Assembly: GCA_016706845.1 (NCBI GenBank)
Contig: JADJIV010000015.1
Location: 47,891 to 111,890, forward strand
DNA length: 64,000 bases
Direction: 5' to 3'
Origin: PNOJ01 sp016706845
GTDB lineage: Bacteria > Krumholzibacteriota > Krumholzibacteriia > LZORAL124-64-63
The translations under genes were made by a program, and so were the position numbers. The notes under the pieces are model-generated. The model saw nothing but the letters and a program-made list of their open reading frames with translations, searched no databases and was not told the origin of the DNA. Shown here one piece after another: positions 40,617 to 51,559 of this stretch; position 1 is the stretch's first letter, and each line of letters opens with the position of its first letter.

Positions 40617-41550
40617 ATGGCCGCGCTGCGCCCCTTCCGCACCCGCGCCCGTCTCTGCGCGCTGTTGTTCGCGTTCGCGGCGGCCGCGCCCGCCGCCGCC
40701 GGTTCCCTGGACCTGCCCGTGCGCGGCGCCGGCCTCTCCTTCGGCAACTCGCAGACGTTCACCGGTCTGCGGCTCAACCTGCGCGACCGCGACCTGCAGA
40801 CGATCCGGGGCGTGACCGTCACGCTCTGGGCCCCCGCCCGCGAACCGAGCGGCAGCATCCAGGGCCTGAGCCTCGGCCTGGCCGGCACGGCCGCCGACGA
40901 GATCGACGGCGTCACGCTGAACCTCCTGGGCTGCGGCGCCGACCGCATCAGGGGCGTGGCCGTCGGCGGCCTCGGGGCCGGCTGCGGCGATTTCACCGGC
41001 ATCGGCCTGGGCGGGCTGGGAATCGGAGGTGACGACCTGACGGGGATCGTCATCGGCGGCTTGGGCGTCGGCGGCGACCGGATGACGGGCGTCGCAGTCG
41101 GCGGCCTGGGCGTCGGCGGCGACCGGATGACCGGCGTCGCAGTCGGGCAAGGCCTCGGGCGGTTCGGCGGCGAGGACATGACGGCGACGACCTGACCGGC
41201 CTGGTCTTCGGCCGGGGTCGGCGGCGAGAACCTGACCGGGGCTGTTCGTCGGCGGCCTGGGGGTCGGCGGCGAGAGCCTGACCGGCCTCGCCCTGGCCGG
41301 CGGCGGGCTGGGCGCCGACCGCATCGCCGGCCTGGCCGCCTGCGGCGCCTACCTGCGCGGCGACGTGCTGGAAGGGATCGGCGTCGGGGCCTACAACCGC
41401 TTCGACGTCGGCGTGCAGGGGCTGCAGGTCGGCATTTTCAACTATGCGAGCGAGTTGCACGGGGCCCAGATCGGCCTGCTCAACTACGCCGGCAACAACC
41501 GCCGCGGCACGCGCTGGTTGCCGTTGCTGAACCTCCACCTGGGCGATTGA
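40617..41550 (+). CDS. Exported glycine-rich repeat protein (LA_2272 surface-repeat-like), frameshifted
   Basis: About 311 codons. Signal peptide 1-28 (LLFAFAAAAPAAAG). The body is a run of about 15-16-residue repeats G-G-L-G-V-G-G-D-R-M-T-G-V-A-V and its variants, at least seven copies between about 40960 and 41330. It then ends in V-G-V-Q-G-L-Q-V-G-I-F-N-Y-A...A-Q-I-G-L-L-N-Y-A, the pattern of the LA_2272 surface-repeat family. At least two frameshifts in the repeats (about 41150-41195 and 41210-41245) break the frame. Such repeats build a beta-solenoid-like surface protein; the function is unknown. Confidence 0.7.
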
Positions 41551-41792
41551 GGCGGCCGCGAAATCACCGGCCGGGTCTTGCGTCCCGGTCCGGGAGTCCG
41601 TAAGTTGCCTTCCAGCTGACAGTGCGACGGGAAAGCGGAACAACTTCTTCAGAGATCTTTTGGGTTCCGCGCATTTCCAGTCATAGCAACAGCCTTGGGG
41701 GGGCTCCGGCTCCCCCTTGTCTGTGTTTCCGGTGGTTTTTCCTCAAGTTTTCAAGCTACACTGCCGAATCTGATGCATCCAGGAGGACACCT

Positions 41793-42605
41793 ATGCTCAT
41801 GATCCGGTCGATTCTGCTGATCCTGCTAGCGACGGCCGTCGCCACGCCCGCCGCGGCGCTGGACAACGTCCTGTTCCTGCACCATTCCACGGGGCGCAAC
41901 CTCGTCGACGAGGGCGGCATGCGCGGGGCCATCACGCAGCTCAACCGGAGCCGCAGCGTGCCGGTGCAGTTCTGGGACCACGACTACAACGCGATCGGCC
42001 TGCGCAATCCGGCCGGCGGCTACACCGGGGAGAGCTACGACATCCCCGGCGACAACACCGATCCCGACGGGCTTTACACGCTCTGGACCACGGCCAACTC
42101 CGCCCGCGCGCAGATCCTCCAGAACCATCAGGTGATCGCCTTCAAGTCCTGCTACCCGGCCTCGGACATCGGCAGCGACGCCGAGCTGGCCCAGTACAAG
42201 ACCTGGTACCTCGCGATGCGCGACGTGTTCGACGAGCATCCCGACAAGATCTTCGTCGTCATCTCGCAGCCGCCCCGGCACCGCCTGATCACCGACCAGG
42301 ACGACGCCGCCCGCGCCCGCGCCTTCGCCGTCTGGCTGGGCAGCGCGGAGTACCTGGCCGGGCACGACAACCTGCGTTTCTTCGATCTCTTCGACCGCTT
42401 CGCCCGGCCCGACGACGGCTCTGCGACGTCCAACATGCTGCGCTGGGAGTACGAGCGCTCGCACAGCAGCGACGACTCCCACCCCAACGCCGCCGCGAAC
42501 CTGGCGGTCGGGCCGGAGTTCGCCTCCTTGCTGATCGAGGTCGCAGGCAGCGTGACCCCGAACACCGACAGCTCCTGGGGCGAGGTCAAGGCCGCCTGGC
42601 GCTGA
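41793..42605 (+). CDS. Exported SGNH-hydrolase-like protein with C-terminal WGxVKA motif
   Basis: 270 aa. Signal peptide 1-23 (L-L-I-L-L-A-T-A-V-A-T-P-A-A-A). The mature N-terminus N-V-L-F-L-H-H-S-T-G-R-N-L, Y-N-A-I-G-L-R-N-P, A-F-K-S-C-Y-P-A-S-D-I and the late D-D-S-H-P-N suggest an SGNH/GDSL-type fold. The H-H-S-T-G opening and S-H-P-N close to the C-terminus are as in lipases/acylhydrolases of that group; this is inference from spacing. It ends T-D-S-S-W-G-E-V-K-A-A-W-R, the shared C-terminal signature. ATG at 41793 lies after AGGAGG. Confidence 0.75.
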   Translation: MLMIRSILLILLATAVATPAAALDNVLFLHHSTGRNLVDEGGMRGAITQLNRSRSVPVQFWDHDYNAIGLRNPAGGYTGESYDIPGDNTDPDGLYTLWTTANSARAQILQNHQVIAFKSCYPASDIGSDAELAQYKTWYLAMRDVFDEHPDKIFVVISQPPRHRLITDQDDAARARAFAVWLGSAEYLAGHDNLRFFDLFDRFARPDDGSATSNMLRWEYERSHSSDDSHPNAAANLAVGPEFASLLIEVAGSVTPNTDSSWGEVKAAWR

Positions 42606-42624
42606 CCCCTGTCCCCGCACGCAC

Positions 42625-42660
42625 GCGAAAGCCCGCGTCCCGGTGGACGCGGGCTTTCGC
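42625..42660. terminator. Bidirectional terminator
   Basis: Perfect 16-bp stem (GCGAAAGCCCGCGTCC and its complement) with a CGGT loop, set between two convergent genes. A-rich/T-rich ends serve both strands. Confidence 0.85.
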
Positions 42661-42683
42661 ATTCCAGGCGACCGGGCCGCCGC

Positions 42684-44362
<1,679 letters not shown>

Positions 44363-44452
44363 GGACTCCTCGCGGGTTCGGGTGGGATGCGACGAGGCGA
44401 CAGGATAAGCGCCGGAAGCTTCGCGCACAACCGCCCCGCGGCATCCGCCACG

Positions 44453-44486
44453 AAAAAGGTCCCGCGCACCGGGGGTGCGCGGGACC
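44453..44486 (-). terminator. Rho-independent terminator after the VCBS/selenoprotein gene
   Basis: Minus-strand 13-bp perfect stem GGTCCCGCGCACC / GGTGCGCGGGACC with a three-base loop, followed by five T. It separates the large exported-protein gene from ettA. Confidence 0.88.
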
Positions 44487-44508
44487 GCGGCGATTCAGCA
44501 AAGGGTTG

Positions 44509-47100
44509 CTACTTCACCAGCAGCAGGCGCCGGCCGAGGGTCTCCCCGTTCGCCGACAGGCGCACGACGTAGGCGCCGGCGGCGGCGGCGCGTCCCGCGT
44601 CGTCACGGCCGTCCCACACGGCCTCGCGGCGCCCCGCCGCCTCGACCGCTCCCGCCCGCAAGGTGCGCACGAGCCGGCCGGCGACGTCGTAGACCCGCAG
44701 TTCGACGCGACCGGTCCGCGGCAGCTCGTACCGCAGGGTCGTGGCCGGGTTGAACGGATTCGGGAACGGTTCGTGCAGCCGCAGCGCCTGCACCGGCAGG
44801 GACGGCGCCGCCACGGTTACGCCCTGGCGCACGTTCAGCCGCCGGTCGGCGGCCAGGCCGGTGATGACCTGCTGCTGGCCGTCGGGCCAGCGGATGCGCA
44901 GGGTATCGGCGACCGCGCTGCCGCCCAGGCCGAACTCGACCGTCGGCGAGTCCTGGGACAGGTAGCCGCCGCCGGCGCCGACCTCGCGCATCTGACGCAC
45001 GCCGCCGGCGGTCAGCCAGACGCGGGCACCCACGGCCGAGGTGTTGGCGCCGGACGCCGCGAGGTCGAAGTGGAGCCAGTGGTTGCCCGCGGCCATCCCG
45101 TTGTGCAGCAAGACGCTCGGCCCACCGTCGTTGGCCACGTAGACGTCCAGGGCGCCGTCGCCGTCGAGGTCGCCCAGGGCGACGCCCTCGGCCGCGCCGC
45201 TGACCGCCGCGACGCCCGTCGGCACGCGGACGAAGGCGCCACTGCCGTCGTTGCGCAGCACGAGGTCGGACTCTCCGTGACGGGCCAGGTAGAGATCGAG
45301 ATCCCCGTCGTTGTCCAGGTCGCCCCAGGCGACCCCCCGGCCGTGGCCGACGTCCCCGAGGCTCCCGCCGACGATCAGCGCCCAGGAGCCGCGGTCGTTG
45401 CGGACCAGCAGATCGGCCTGGCCGTCGTTGGCCACGTAGAGGTCGAGGTCCCCGTCGTTGTCGTAGTCGCCCCAGGCCACGCCGTGGCCGTTGCCGGTGT
45501 CGGCCAGCACTCCGGTGCCGGTCGCGTTGAACCAGCCGTAGGACCCGCCGTTCTGCAGGAGCCGGTTCGCGCTGAAGCGGTTCGCCAGGTAGAGGTCCTG
45601 GTCCCCGTCGCCGTCGAAGTCGCCCCAGGCCGCGCCCGCACCGTCGCCGGCGTCGGCGACCAGACCCGACTGGCCCATCATGAACCACGCGAAGCCCATG
45701 TCGGCGATTCCGCGCAGCAGGACGTTCGCCGTGCCGCCGTTGACCGCGTACAGGTCCAGCAGACCATCGCGGTCGAAGTCCACGGCCGAGGCCGAGGTCC
45801 CCGGACCGGCGTCCCCCACCTGTCCGAAGGTCGCGTCGAGGTAGCCGCCGGCGCCGTCGGCGCGCAGCAGCAGGTTGGCCTGGCCGTCGCGCACCAGGTA
45901 GACGTCGCGCCGGCCGTCGCCGGTCACGTCGGCCCAGACCGCCGACATGCCCGCGCCCGCGTCGCGCAGCAGGGCGTGGCCGCCGGAGGCGAAGTCCAGG
46001 CCGCCGCCGTTGGACAGCAGCGCATTCGGGCCGCCGCGGACCGAGACGTAGATGTCCAGGTCGCCGTCCTGATCGGCGTCGACGATCGCCACGCCGCGCG
46101 CCGCGGCGCCGGCCAGGGAGAGGTCAGCGTCGGCCGCCGCCGTGAAGGGCCCGTCGGTGTAGAGACCTGTCAGCGTGATCTCCTCGTCCTGCTCCAACTG
46201 GGCCGTCGCGATCGCGGGCACGGGCGCGGTCCAGCCGGGGACCTCGCCCCAGGCCAGGGTGTACTCGCCGGTCAGGAACACGCGCACGGCGCGGTCGTCC
46301 ATGCCGTCGAGCGAGAAGCCGCCGGGACCGGTCAGGGTCCACGGCGCCCCGAGGCCGTCGGGCTGCGCGTCGATCGCCAGCACGCCGGCGTAGTCGGCCT
46401 CGGCCTCGGCGGCCTGCAGCACCGAACGGTTCACGTCGCTCTGCACGAAGACGATCACGCCGAGCCGCTCGGGATCCCACGACGGATCGACGGTGAACGA
46501 GCGCTGGACGGTGACCGACTGCCCGGGCGCGGTCAGCGCGAAGGGCTCGCCCGCCAGGACCGCGCGCACGTAGTTGGGGTGCTCGGGGCGGGGGAACGCC
46601 TCGTAGACGTAGAAGCGCACCTGGTTCGACCCCGTGGTCACGGTCGAGGCCACCTGGATGGTGGCGGAGACCGAACCACCCGTGCCGGCGACCTGGAAAC
46701 CGGCGGTGATCGTCAGGGGCGAGGCGATGCCCAGGCGGTTCTGCACCAGCGGCTGGTAGCTGTCGAACATGCTGCCGCTGGGCATGCCGCCCACCGAGCT
46801 GACCAGCCCGTCGAACATGGCCGCGGGCGTCCCGGTGAAGCCGTAGTAGTTGAAACGGGCGCCGCCGGCGCCGGCGCCGATGTCCCAGGTGAGAGCGACG
46901 AACTCGGTGCTGTCGTAAGCGGCGAGCAGATCATGGAATCCCGCGACCGCGGAAGGGCAGTAGGGTCAGCCGGCCGAGGAGAACAGCTCCCCCAGGACCG
47001 TGCGCGGGGCCGCCGGGGCGGGATCGGCGATACCACCGGCCAGAATCAGGCCGGCCGCGAGGGCGAGCACGAGACGGTGCGAGAGGTGCCGGTGTGCCAT
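44509..47100 (-). CDS. Exported Omp28-like thioredoxin-fold/VCBS-repeat protein with probable selenocysteine
   Basis: 864 codons, uninterrupted apart from one in-frame TGA at 46968-46966 (codon 45). Signal peptide 1-31, then R-T-V-L-G-E-L-F-S-S-A-G-[TGA]-P-Y-C-P-S-A. The TGA stands at the first cysteine of a CPYC-type motif, as in Omp28-related proteins (L-x-E-x-F-T-x-x-x-C-x-x-C). The same frame continues (YYGFTGTPAAMFDG...) with an immunoglobulin-like region, about ten FG-GAP/VCBS repeats (G-D-x-D-x-D-G-D-L-D-L-Y), an ASPIC/UnbV-like domain (GNHWLHFDL...VEFGLGGS...I-R-W-P-D-G-Q) and a FlgD-like tail (F-P-N-P-F-N-P ... R-R-L-L-L-V-K). ATG at 47100. It is probably secreted or surface anchored. 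Alternative: a TGC-to-TGA call error. Confidence 0.78.
46939..46954 (-). promoter_or_regulatory. SECIS-like stem-loop with GGUC loop
   Basis: UUCCGC-GGUC-GCGGGA on the minus strand: six base pairs (one U-G), loop GGUC located 18-21 nt after the TGA. E. coli fdhF SECIS has its functional GGU loop at nearly the same distance. Confidence 0.6.
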
Positions 47101-47387
47101 GGGGCCTCCTGCGGCAAGCAGACTGCAGGTGACGTCTTCTTGCATCATATCATCGAGTTAAGCGTTTTAGCAAACGATCATTCAAATGGCCTGGAAAATC
47201 ACCCATTCCAGATGAAAATTAACTTTCGCAGCATATGACTTTTATGCTAGAATCGCGATATCCCTGAATGTTTCTTGCTGTTTCATAATGCGAGGGCGGG
47301 TCAGGGGAAATTCGGACGGTTGTCCGGGGCCGCACGTGGCGCACGCCCACGACGGCGGGTTTTCAACTACCTCGAGGGGGACACTTC
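47101..47387. promoter_or_regulatory. Divergent intergenic region, AT-rich
   Basis: This 287-base gap between two divergent exported-protein genes holds the promoters for both. For the rightward gene TTAACT (about 47219) with TATGCT 18 bases on is a weak candidate; the AT-rich block at 47150-47285 stands out from the local composition. Confidence 0.3.
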
Positions 47388-48377
47388 ATGAGGACAGGCA
47401 AACTGACGCTCGCGATCCTGATGATCCTGGGCCTCGCCGTCGCGGCGAGCGCCATGGACAAGGACGAGGCCCTGCACGGCCCCACCGGCTACGTGCCGGA
47501 GCAGACCAGCCCGCTGCTGATCACCGGCGCGGACTGCACCGACCCCATCGTCATCTCCAGCCTGCCGGCCAACCTGACCGGCCAGACCAACTGCGGCATG
47601 GGCAACACCTACGCCGCCACCTGTCTGGGCAACTACGACGGCGGCGAGGATGTCATGTACCGCCTCGACCTCGCGGCCGAGACGACGATCGACATCCTGA
47701 TGAGCACGACGGCCACCTGGACCGGCATGCTGCTGGACGACAGCTGCCCGCCCGACCCGACCACCTGCATCGCCATCAACACGGGCAGCGCCGGCAACCG
47801 CGCCATCAACGACAAGACCCTGGCCGCCGGCAGCTACTGGATCATGATCGACACGTGGCCGACCCCGAACTGCGTCCCGACGTTCAGCCTGACCATCACC
47901 GAGGACGTGCCGCCGCCGCCGCCGCCGGCCAACGACGTCTGCGCGGGCGCCATCGACCTGCAGAGCTTCGAGACCAACGTCTTCACGGTCGACCTCTGCG
48001 CCGGCTACACCAACAACTACGACGCCGGCGGCAGCGCGGGCTGCACCGGCTACGCCAGCGCCGCCAACGACGCCACCTACAAGGTCTACCTGGCCGAGGG
48101 CGAGAACATCACCGCTTCGATGACCGGCGCCCACGACTCGGCCATCTGGCTCGTGACCGACTGCGCCGCCGCCGCCGCGACCTGCGTCGCCGGTGCGGAC
48201 GACACCGTCGCCAACGGCATCGAGACCATCAGCTACAGCGCCGCCGCCGCCGGCTGGTACTACCTGATCATCGACGGCTACGGCGCCGGCGCCTGCAGCC
48301 TCACGACCGTGACCATCGACGCTCCCGTCGCCAACGAGTACCAGCAGTGGGGCGGCGTGAAGGCGATGTTCAAGTAG
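47388..48377 (+). CDS. Exported protein with two PPC-like domains and C-terminal WGxVKA motif
   Basis: 329 aa. Signal peptide 1-22 (L-A-I-L-M-I-L-G-L-A-V-A-A-S-A). Two tandem beta-sandwich repeats resembling bacterial pre-peptidase C-terminal domains (D-V-M-Y-R-L-D-L-A-A-E-T-T-I-D and D-A-T-Y-K-V-Y-L-A-E-G-E-N-I-T), separated by a D-V-P-P-P-P-P-P linker. It is cysteine-rich with paired CTD/C-P-P-D/CVPT motifs, suggesting disulfides. It ends E-Y-Q-Q-W-G-G-V-K-A-M-F-K. A strong terminator follows at 48420-48447. Function unknown; probably surface-associated. Confidence 0.75.
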   Translation: MRTGKLTLAILMILGLAVAASAMDKDEALHGPTGYVPEQTSPLLITGADCTDPIVISSLPANLTGQTNCGMGNTYAATCLGNYDGGEDVMYRLDLAAETTIDILMSTTATWTGMLLDDSCPPDPTTCIAINTGSAGNRAINDKTLAAGSYWIMIDTWPTPNCVPTFSLTITEDVPPPPPPANDVCAGAIDLQSFETNVFTVDLCAGYTNNYDAGGSAGCTGYASAANDATYKVYLAEGENITASMTGAHDSAIWLVTDCAAAAATCVAGADDTVANGIETISYSAAAAGWYYLIIDGYGAGACSLTTVTIDAPVANEYQQWGGVKAMFK

Positions 48378-48419
48378 ATCTCCTGTCAGATCGCTAGGGC
48401 CCTCCGGGCCTGCACGGCG

Positions 48420-48447
48420 AAGGCCCCTCCCGACCGGGAGGGGCCTT
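48420..48447 (+). terminator. Rho-independent-type terminator
   Basis: Twelve-base-pair perfect stem AAGGCCCCTCCC / GGGAGGGGCCTT with a GACC loop, about 40 bases past the stop of the exported PPC-like gene; it also faces the converging gene. Confidence 0.8.
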
Positions 48448-48471
48448 TCGTTCGTCGGGACCGCCGCAGGA

Positions 48472-49776
48472 TCAGGGGAGAAGGCGGACCGTCAGCCCGT
48501 AGTTCTGCGCCCCGTGCGGCGGCGCAGCGTTCCAGTCGCCGCAGCTGTGGCTGCCGTCGGTGACGAAGGTGGCGAGGTAGCGGCCGGCGGGCAGCGTGAT
48601 CTCGCCGTCGAAGCGCAGGTTCTTCCCCGCGCCTCCGGCGGGCCGCGCCGTCGCACCGGTCAGCGCCCAGACTTCCTGGTCGCTGCCGAGATCCCTGATC
48701 GCACCGCGGTCGAACACCTGCCGCCCGCCCTCGCCGAGGCAGAGCACGTGCAGACGGGATGCGCGGGGCAGTTCGAACTCCTCGCGCAGCGCTGCCTCGT
48801 TCCCGGGGCGCACCAGACGGACCAGCAGTTCCGGCGCGCGCATGACGGCGGCGTCCGCGGGTGTCATGGCCAGCGCGCCGGTGTCGGCGGCAACCGGCGC
48901 CAGCCGCAGTCCCCAGGCTTCGGGATCATACGGCGGCAGGTCGTGCCAGTCCCCGGGTCCGTGGACGGCGTCGCTGAGGAAGCCGGCCAGGTAATCCCCC
49001 GCGTTCAGCGCCAGGGACCCCTGCCACCTCACGTTGACGGCTGCGTTGCCGGCCGGTCGCGGCGACTCGTCTTCGGCGCTCCAGACGGTCCGTCCGGTGT
49101 TGACGTCCTCGATCCAGCCGAAGTCGAGCGCGGCGCCGTCCCGCTCGTCGGCTTCCCCGGTCACCTGCACCGTCAGCCGCGCCGTGCGCGACAGCCGGAA
49201 CGGGACCGCGGCGAGTCGGGCGTCCGCGGCGGGCCGCACGACGACGGGCCAATCGGGCCCCGTCGCCGTCGTCGGCGACAGCGCGCAACCGCCGCGGGGC
49301 GTGACCGTGACTTCACACTTTCCGAAATACTCGGCGGGGCTGGCCTGGGGATCCTCGCGGTTGAGCAGGTCGGCCACGTCGTTCAGCACCGTGCGCCACT
49401 GGTGGAAGGCCTTGCCGTCGCGCGCGCGCCGGCCGGCGGCGAGGTGCAGGACGTAGTCTCCCGGCGCCAGCGTCGCGCGGGTCGTGCTGCGCCGCAGCAG
49501 TCGGCTGGCGCCGACCGGTTCGCCGGCCTCGGGGTCCTGGGCCCACACCGGTTCCTCGACGCCCCGCCGCATCAGCCAGGCGCGGACGGCGTCGTTGCCG
49601 GTGAACTTCTGGCGCAGGCCCACGGCCGCGATCTCGACCTCGCCCGCCGCCTCCACGCGGAAGCCGGCGCTCAGCAGGGCGCCGGGCTCGGGGGCGGCGA
49701 GCCGGACCGCGTCGGCGAAGGCCGGCGCGGTCGCCGTCAGGCACAGCAGGAACGACAGGGCGATCGTCTGGCGCAT
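48472..49776 (-). CDS. Exported protein with repeated beta domains, unknown function
   Basis: 434 aa with a signal peptide (M-R-Q-T-I-A-L-S-F-L-L-C-L-T-A-T-A-P-A-F-A). Three repeats share D-Y-V-L-H-L / D-Y-L-A-G-F-L / R-Y-L-A-T-F-V cores preceded by a W-x-A-x/V-W segment and followed by G-D-W (HGPGDWHDLPP, SCGDWNAAPPHG). Domain spacing is about 130 residues. No catalytic motif is seen. It ends Y-G-L-T-V-R-L-L-P with neither the FlgD nor WGxVKA tail. ATG at 49776 follows GAGGAG. Divergent from the metal-uptake operon. Confidence 0.6.
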   Translation of the reverse strand: MRQTIALSFLLCLTATAPAFADAVRLAAPEPGALLSAGFRVEAAGEVEIAAVGLRQKFTGNDAVRAWLMRRGVEEPVWAQDPEAGEPVGASRLLRRSTTRATLAPGDYVLHLAAGRRARDGKAFHQWRTVLNDVADLLNREDPQASPAEYFGKCEVTVTPRGGCALSPTTATGPDWPVVVRPAADARLAAVPFRLSRTARLTVQVTGEADERDGAALDFGWIEDVNTGRTVWSAEDESPRPAGNAAVNVRWQGSLALNAGDYLAGFLSDAVHGPGDWHDLPPYDPEAWGLRLAPVAADTGALAMTPADAAVMRAPELLVRLVRPGNEAALREEFELPRASRLHVLCLGEGGRQVFDRGAIRDLGSDQEVWALTGATARPAGGAGKNLRFDGEITLPAGRYLATFVTDGSHSCGDWNAAPPHGAQNYGLTVRLLP

Positions 49777-49883
49777 CTCGGCTCCTCGGGTTCGGGCGGA
49801 TCCCTTACGACGGTGCACCTGCGGGGTTGCATTCGCGCCCGGATTCGCTTTCCATGGTGGGGGTCCACCGACGGAGAGGGACG

Positions 49884-50786
49884 ATGTCCGGACGAGCCAC
49901 GATCGCCATGACGCTGTTGCTGCTGTGCGCAGCCGCTGCTTCCGTCGCCGGCCCCGCCGACGCGGACGCCCGGCCCCTGGTCCTGGTCAGCATCCCGCCG
50001 CAGGCCTGGCTCGTGGAGCGCCTGGCCGGCGATCGCATCGCCGTGCTGGAACTCGTGCCCCCGGGAGCCTCGCCGCACGCCTACGACCCCACGCCCCGCC
50101 AGCTGACGGCGGCCGCCGGCGCCGCGCTCTGGTTCACCGTGGGCGCCACCATGGAACAGGCCCTGCAGCCCCGCCTGCAGCGGATGCTGCCGGACCTGCG
50201 CATCGTGCCCACCGCCGACGAGGCGGTCGGCCTGCCGACCAGCGCCGCCGCACACGATGACGGGCACGATCACGACGGCGAGCACGAGCACGACCCCCAC
50301 GTCTGGCTCGACCCCGACCAGGCCGCCGGCGCAGCGGCACGGATGGCCACCGCCCTGGGCCGGCTCGACCCCGCCGGCGCCGCCCACTATGCTGAACGGC
50401 TGGTTGTGCTGCAACGCGAACTCGCCGACCTCGACCGCGAGCTGGCGGCGACCCTCGCCCCGGTGCGCGGCGGCGAACTGCTGGTCATGCACCCCGCGTT
50501 CGGCTGGTTCGCCGAACGCTACGGCCTGACCCAGACCGCGGTGGAGCAGGGCGGCCTGTCGCCGAGCCCCCGCCACCTCGCCGCGATCCTCGAGCGCGCC
50601 CGCGCCCGCGGCGTGCGCACGCTCTTCCTGCAGCCGCAGACCTCGCCGGACCAGGCCCGGACCGTCGCCCGCGAGGCCGGCATCACGGTGGACGTGCTGG
50701 ACCCGCTGGCCCGCGACTACGCGGCGAATCTGCGCGGCATGGCCGCGGCGATGCTCGCCGCGATGTCTCCGGCGGCTGCACCGTGA
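49884..50786 (+). CDS. znuA: Zinc/manganese ABC transporter substrate-binding protein (ZnuA-like)
   Basis: 300 aa, signal peptide 1-27. Cluster A-1/TroA family: Y-D-P-T-P-R-Q-L near residue 72, a His/Asp/Glu-rich loop H-D-D-G-H-D-H-D-G-E-H-E-H (about 131-143) before H-V-W-L-D-P, M-H-P-A-F-G-W-F and D-P-L at the C-terminus. The His-rich loop is typical of zinc-specific members, so zinc is the best guess. Start of a three-gene znuACB operon (stop/start overlap GTGA with the ATPase). Confidence 0.9.
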   Translation: MSGRATIAMTLLLLCAAAASVAGPADADARPLVLVSIPPQAWLVERLAGDRIAVLELVPPGASPHAYDPTPRQLTAAAGAALWFTVGATMEQALQPRLQRMLPDLRIVPTADEAVGLPTSAAAHDDGHDHDGEHEHDPHVWLDPDQAAGAAARMATALGRLDPAGAAHYAERLVVLQRELADLDRELAATLAPVRGGELLVMHPAFGWFAERYGLTQTAVEQGGLSPSPRHLAAILERARARGVRTLFLQPQTSPDQARTVAREAGITVDVLDPLARDYAANLRGMAAAMLAAMSPAAAP

Positions 50787-51559
50787 GCGCCGCCCCGGCG
50801 ATCAGCGTCCGCGACCTGGACTTCGCCTACGGCCGCCAGCCCGTCCTGCAGGGCGTGCACTTCGACGTCAACGTCCTGGACTTCGTATCGGTCATCGGAC
50901 CCAACGGCGGCGGCAAGTCGACCCTGCTGAAGCTGCTGCTGGGACTGCTCTCGCCGCGTCGCGGCACGATCGAGGTGTTCGGCAGCCCGCCGTCCAAGGC
51001 GCGCCTGAAGCTGGGCTACATGCCCCAGCGCGTCGAACTGGACCCGCGCTTCCCGGTCACCGTCATGGACGTGACCATCATGGGACGCCTGGGCCTGCGC
51101 CCGACCCTGGGCCCCTACCGGCGCCGCGACCGCGAAGCCGCCCTGGCCGCCCTGGAGGCGACCGACGCGGCCGACCTGCGCGACCGGCCCTTCTCCGAAC
51201 TGTCGGGCGGCCAGCGCCAGAAGGTGCTGATCGCCCGCGCGCTGTGCGGCGAGCCGGAGATCCTGCTGCTGGACGAGCCCACCGCCAGCCTCGACCCGGC
51301 GGTCCAGGACGACCTGTACGCCCTGTTGAACCGCCTGAACGACACGCGCACGATCCTGATGGTCTCCCACGACGTGAGCATGGTCTCGCGCTTCGTCAAC
51401 CGCGTCCTGTGCGTCAACCGCACCTGCGTCGAGCACTGCGTGACCGAGATCCCGCAGGAGCTGTCCCTGCTCTTCGACGCCCGCGAGGACCTGCGGCTGG
51501 TCCGCCACGACCACGACCACACCGACCACCCCCCAGGCAGCGGGGCCTGCCATGACTGA
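50783..51559 (+). CDS. znuC: Zinc/manganese ABC transporter ATP-binding protein (ZnuC-like)
   Basis: 258 aa ABC ATPase. Walker A I-G-P-N-G-G-G-K-S-T (about residue 40), signature F-S-E-L-S-G-G-Q-R-Q, Walker B I-L-L-L-D-E-P-T-A-S-L-D and H-loop M-V-S-H-D-V. The tail is His/Asp rich (R-H-D-H-D-H-T-D-H-P), as often in zinc transporters. GTG start overlaps the znuA stop and the stop overlaps the permease start. Confidence 0.93.
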   Translation: MSAAPAISVRDLDFAYGRQPVLQGVHFDVNVLDFVSVIGPNGGGKSTLLKLLLGLLSPRRGTIEVFGSPPSKARLKLGYMPQRVELDPRFPVTVMDVTIMGRLGLRPTLGPYRRRDREAALAALEATDAADLRDRPFSELSGGQRQKVLIARALCGEPEILLLDEPTASLDPAVQDDLYALLNRLNDTRTILMVSHDVSMVSRFVNRVLCVNRTCVEHCVTEIPQELSLLFDAREDLRLVRHDHDHTDHPPGSGACHD

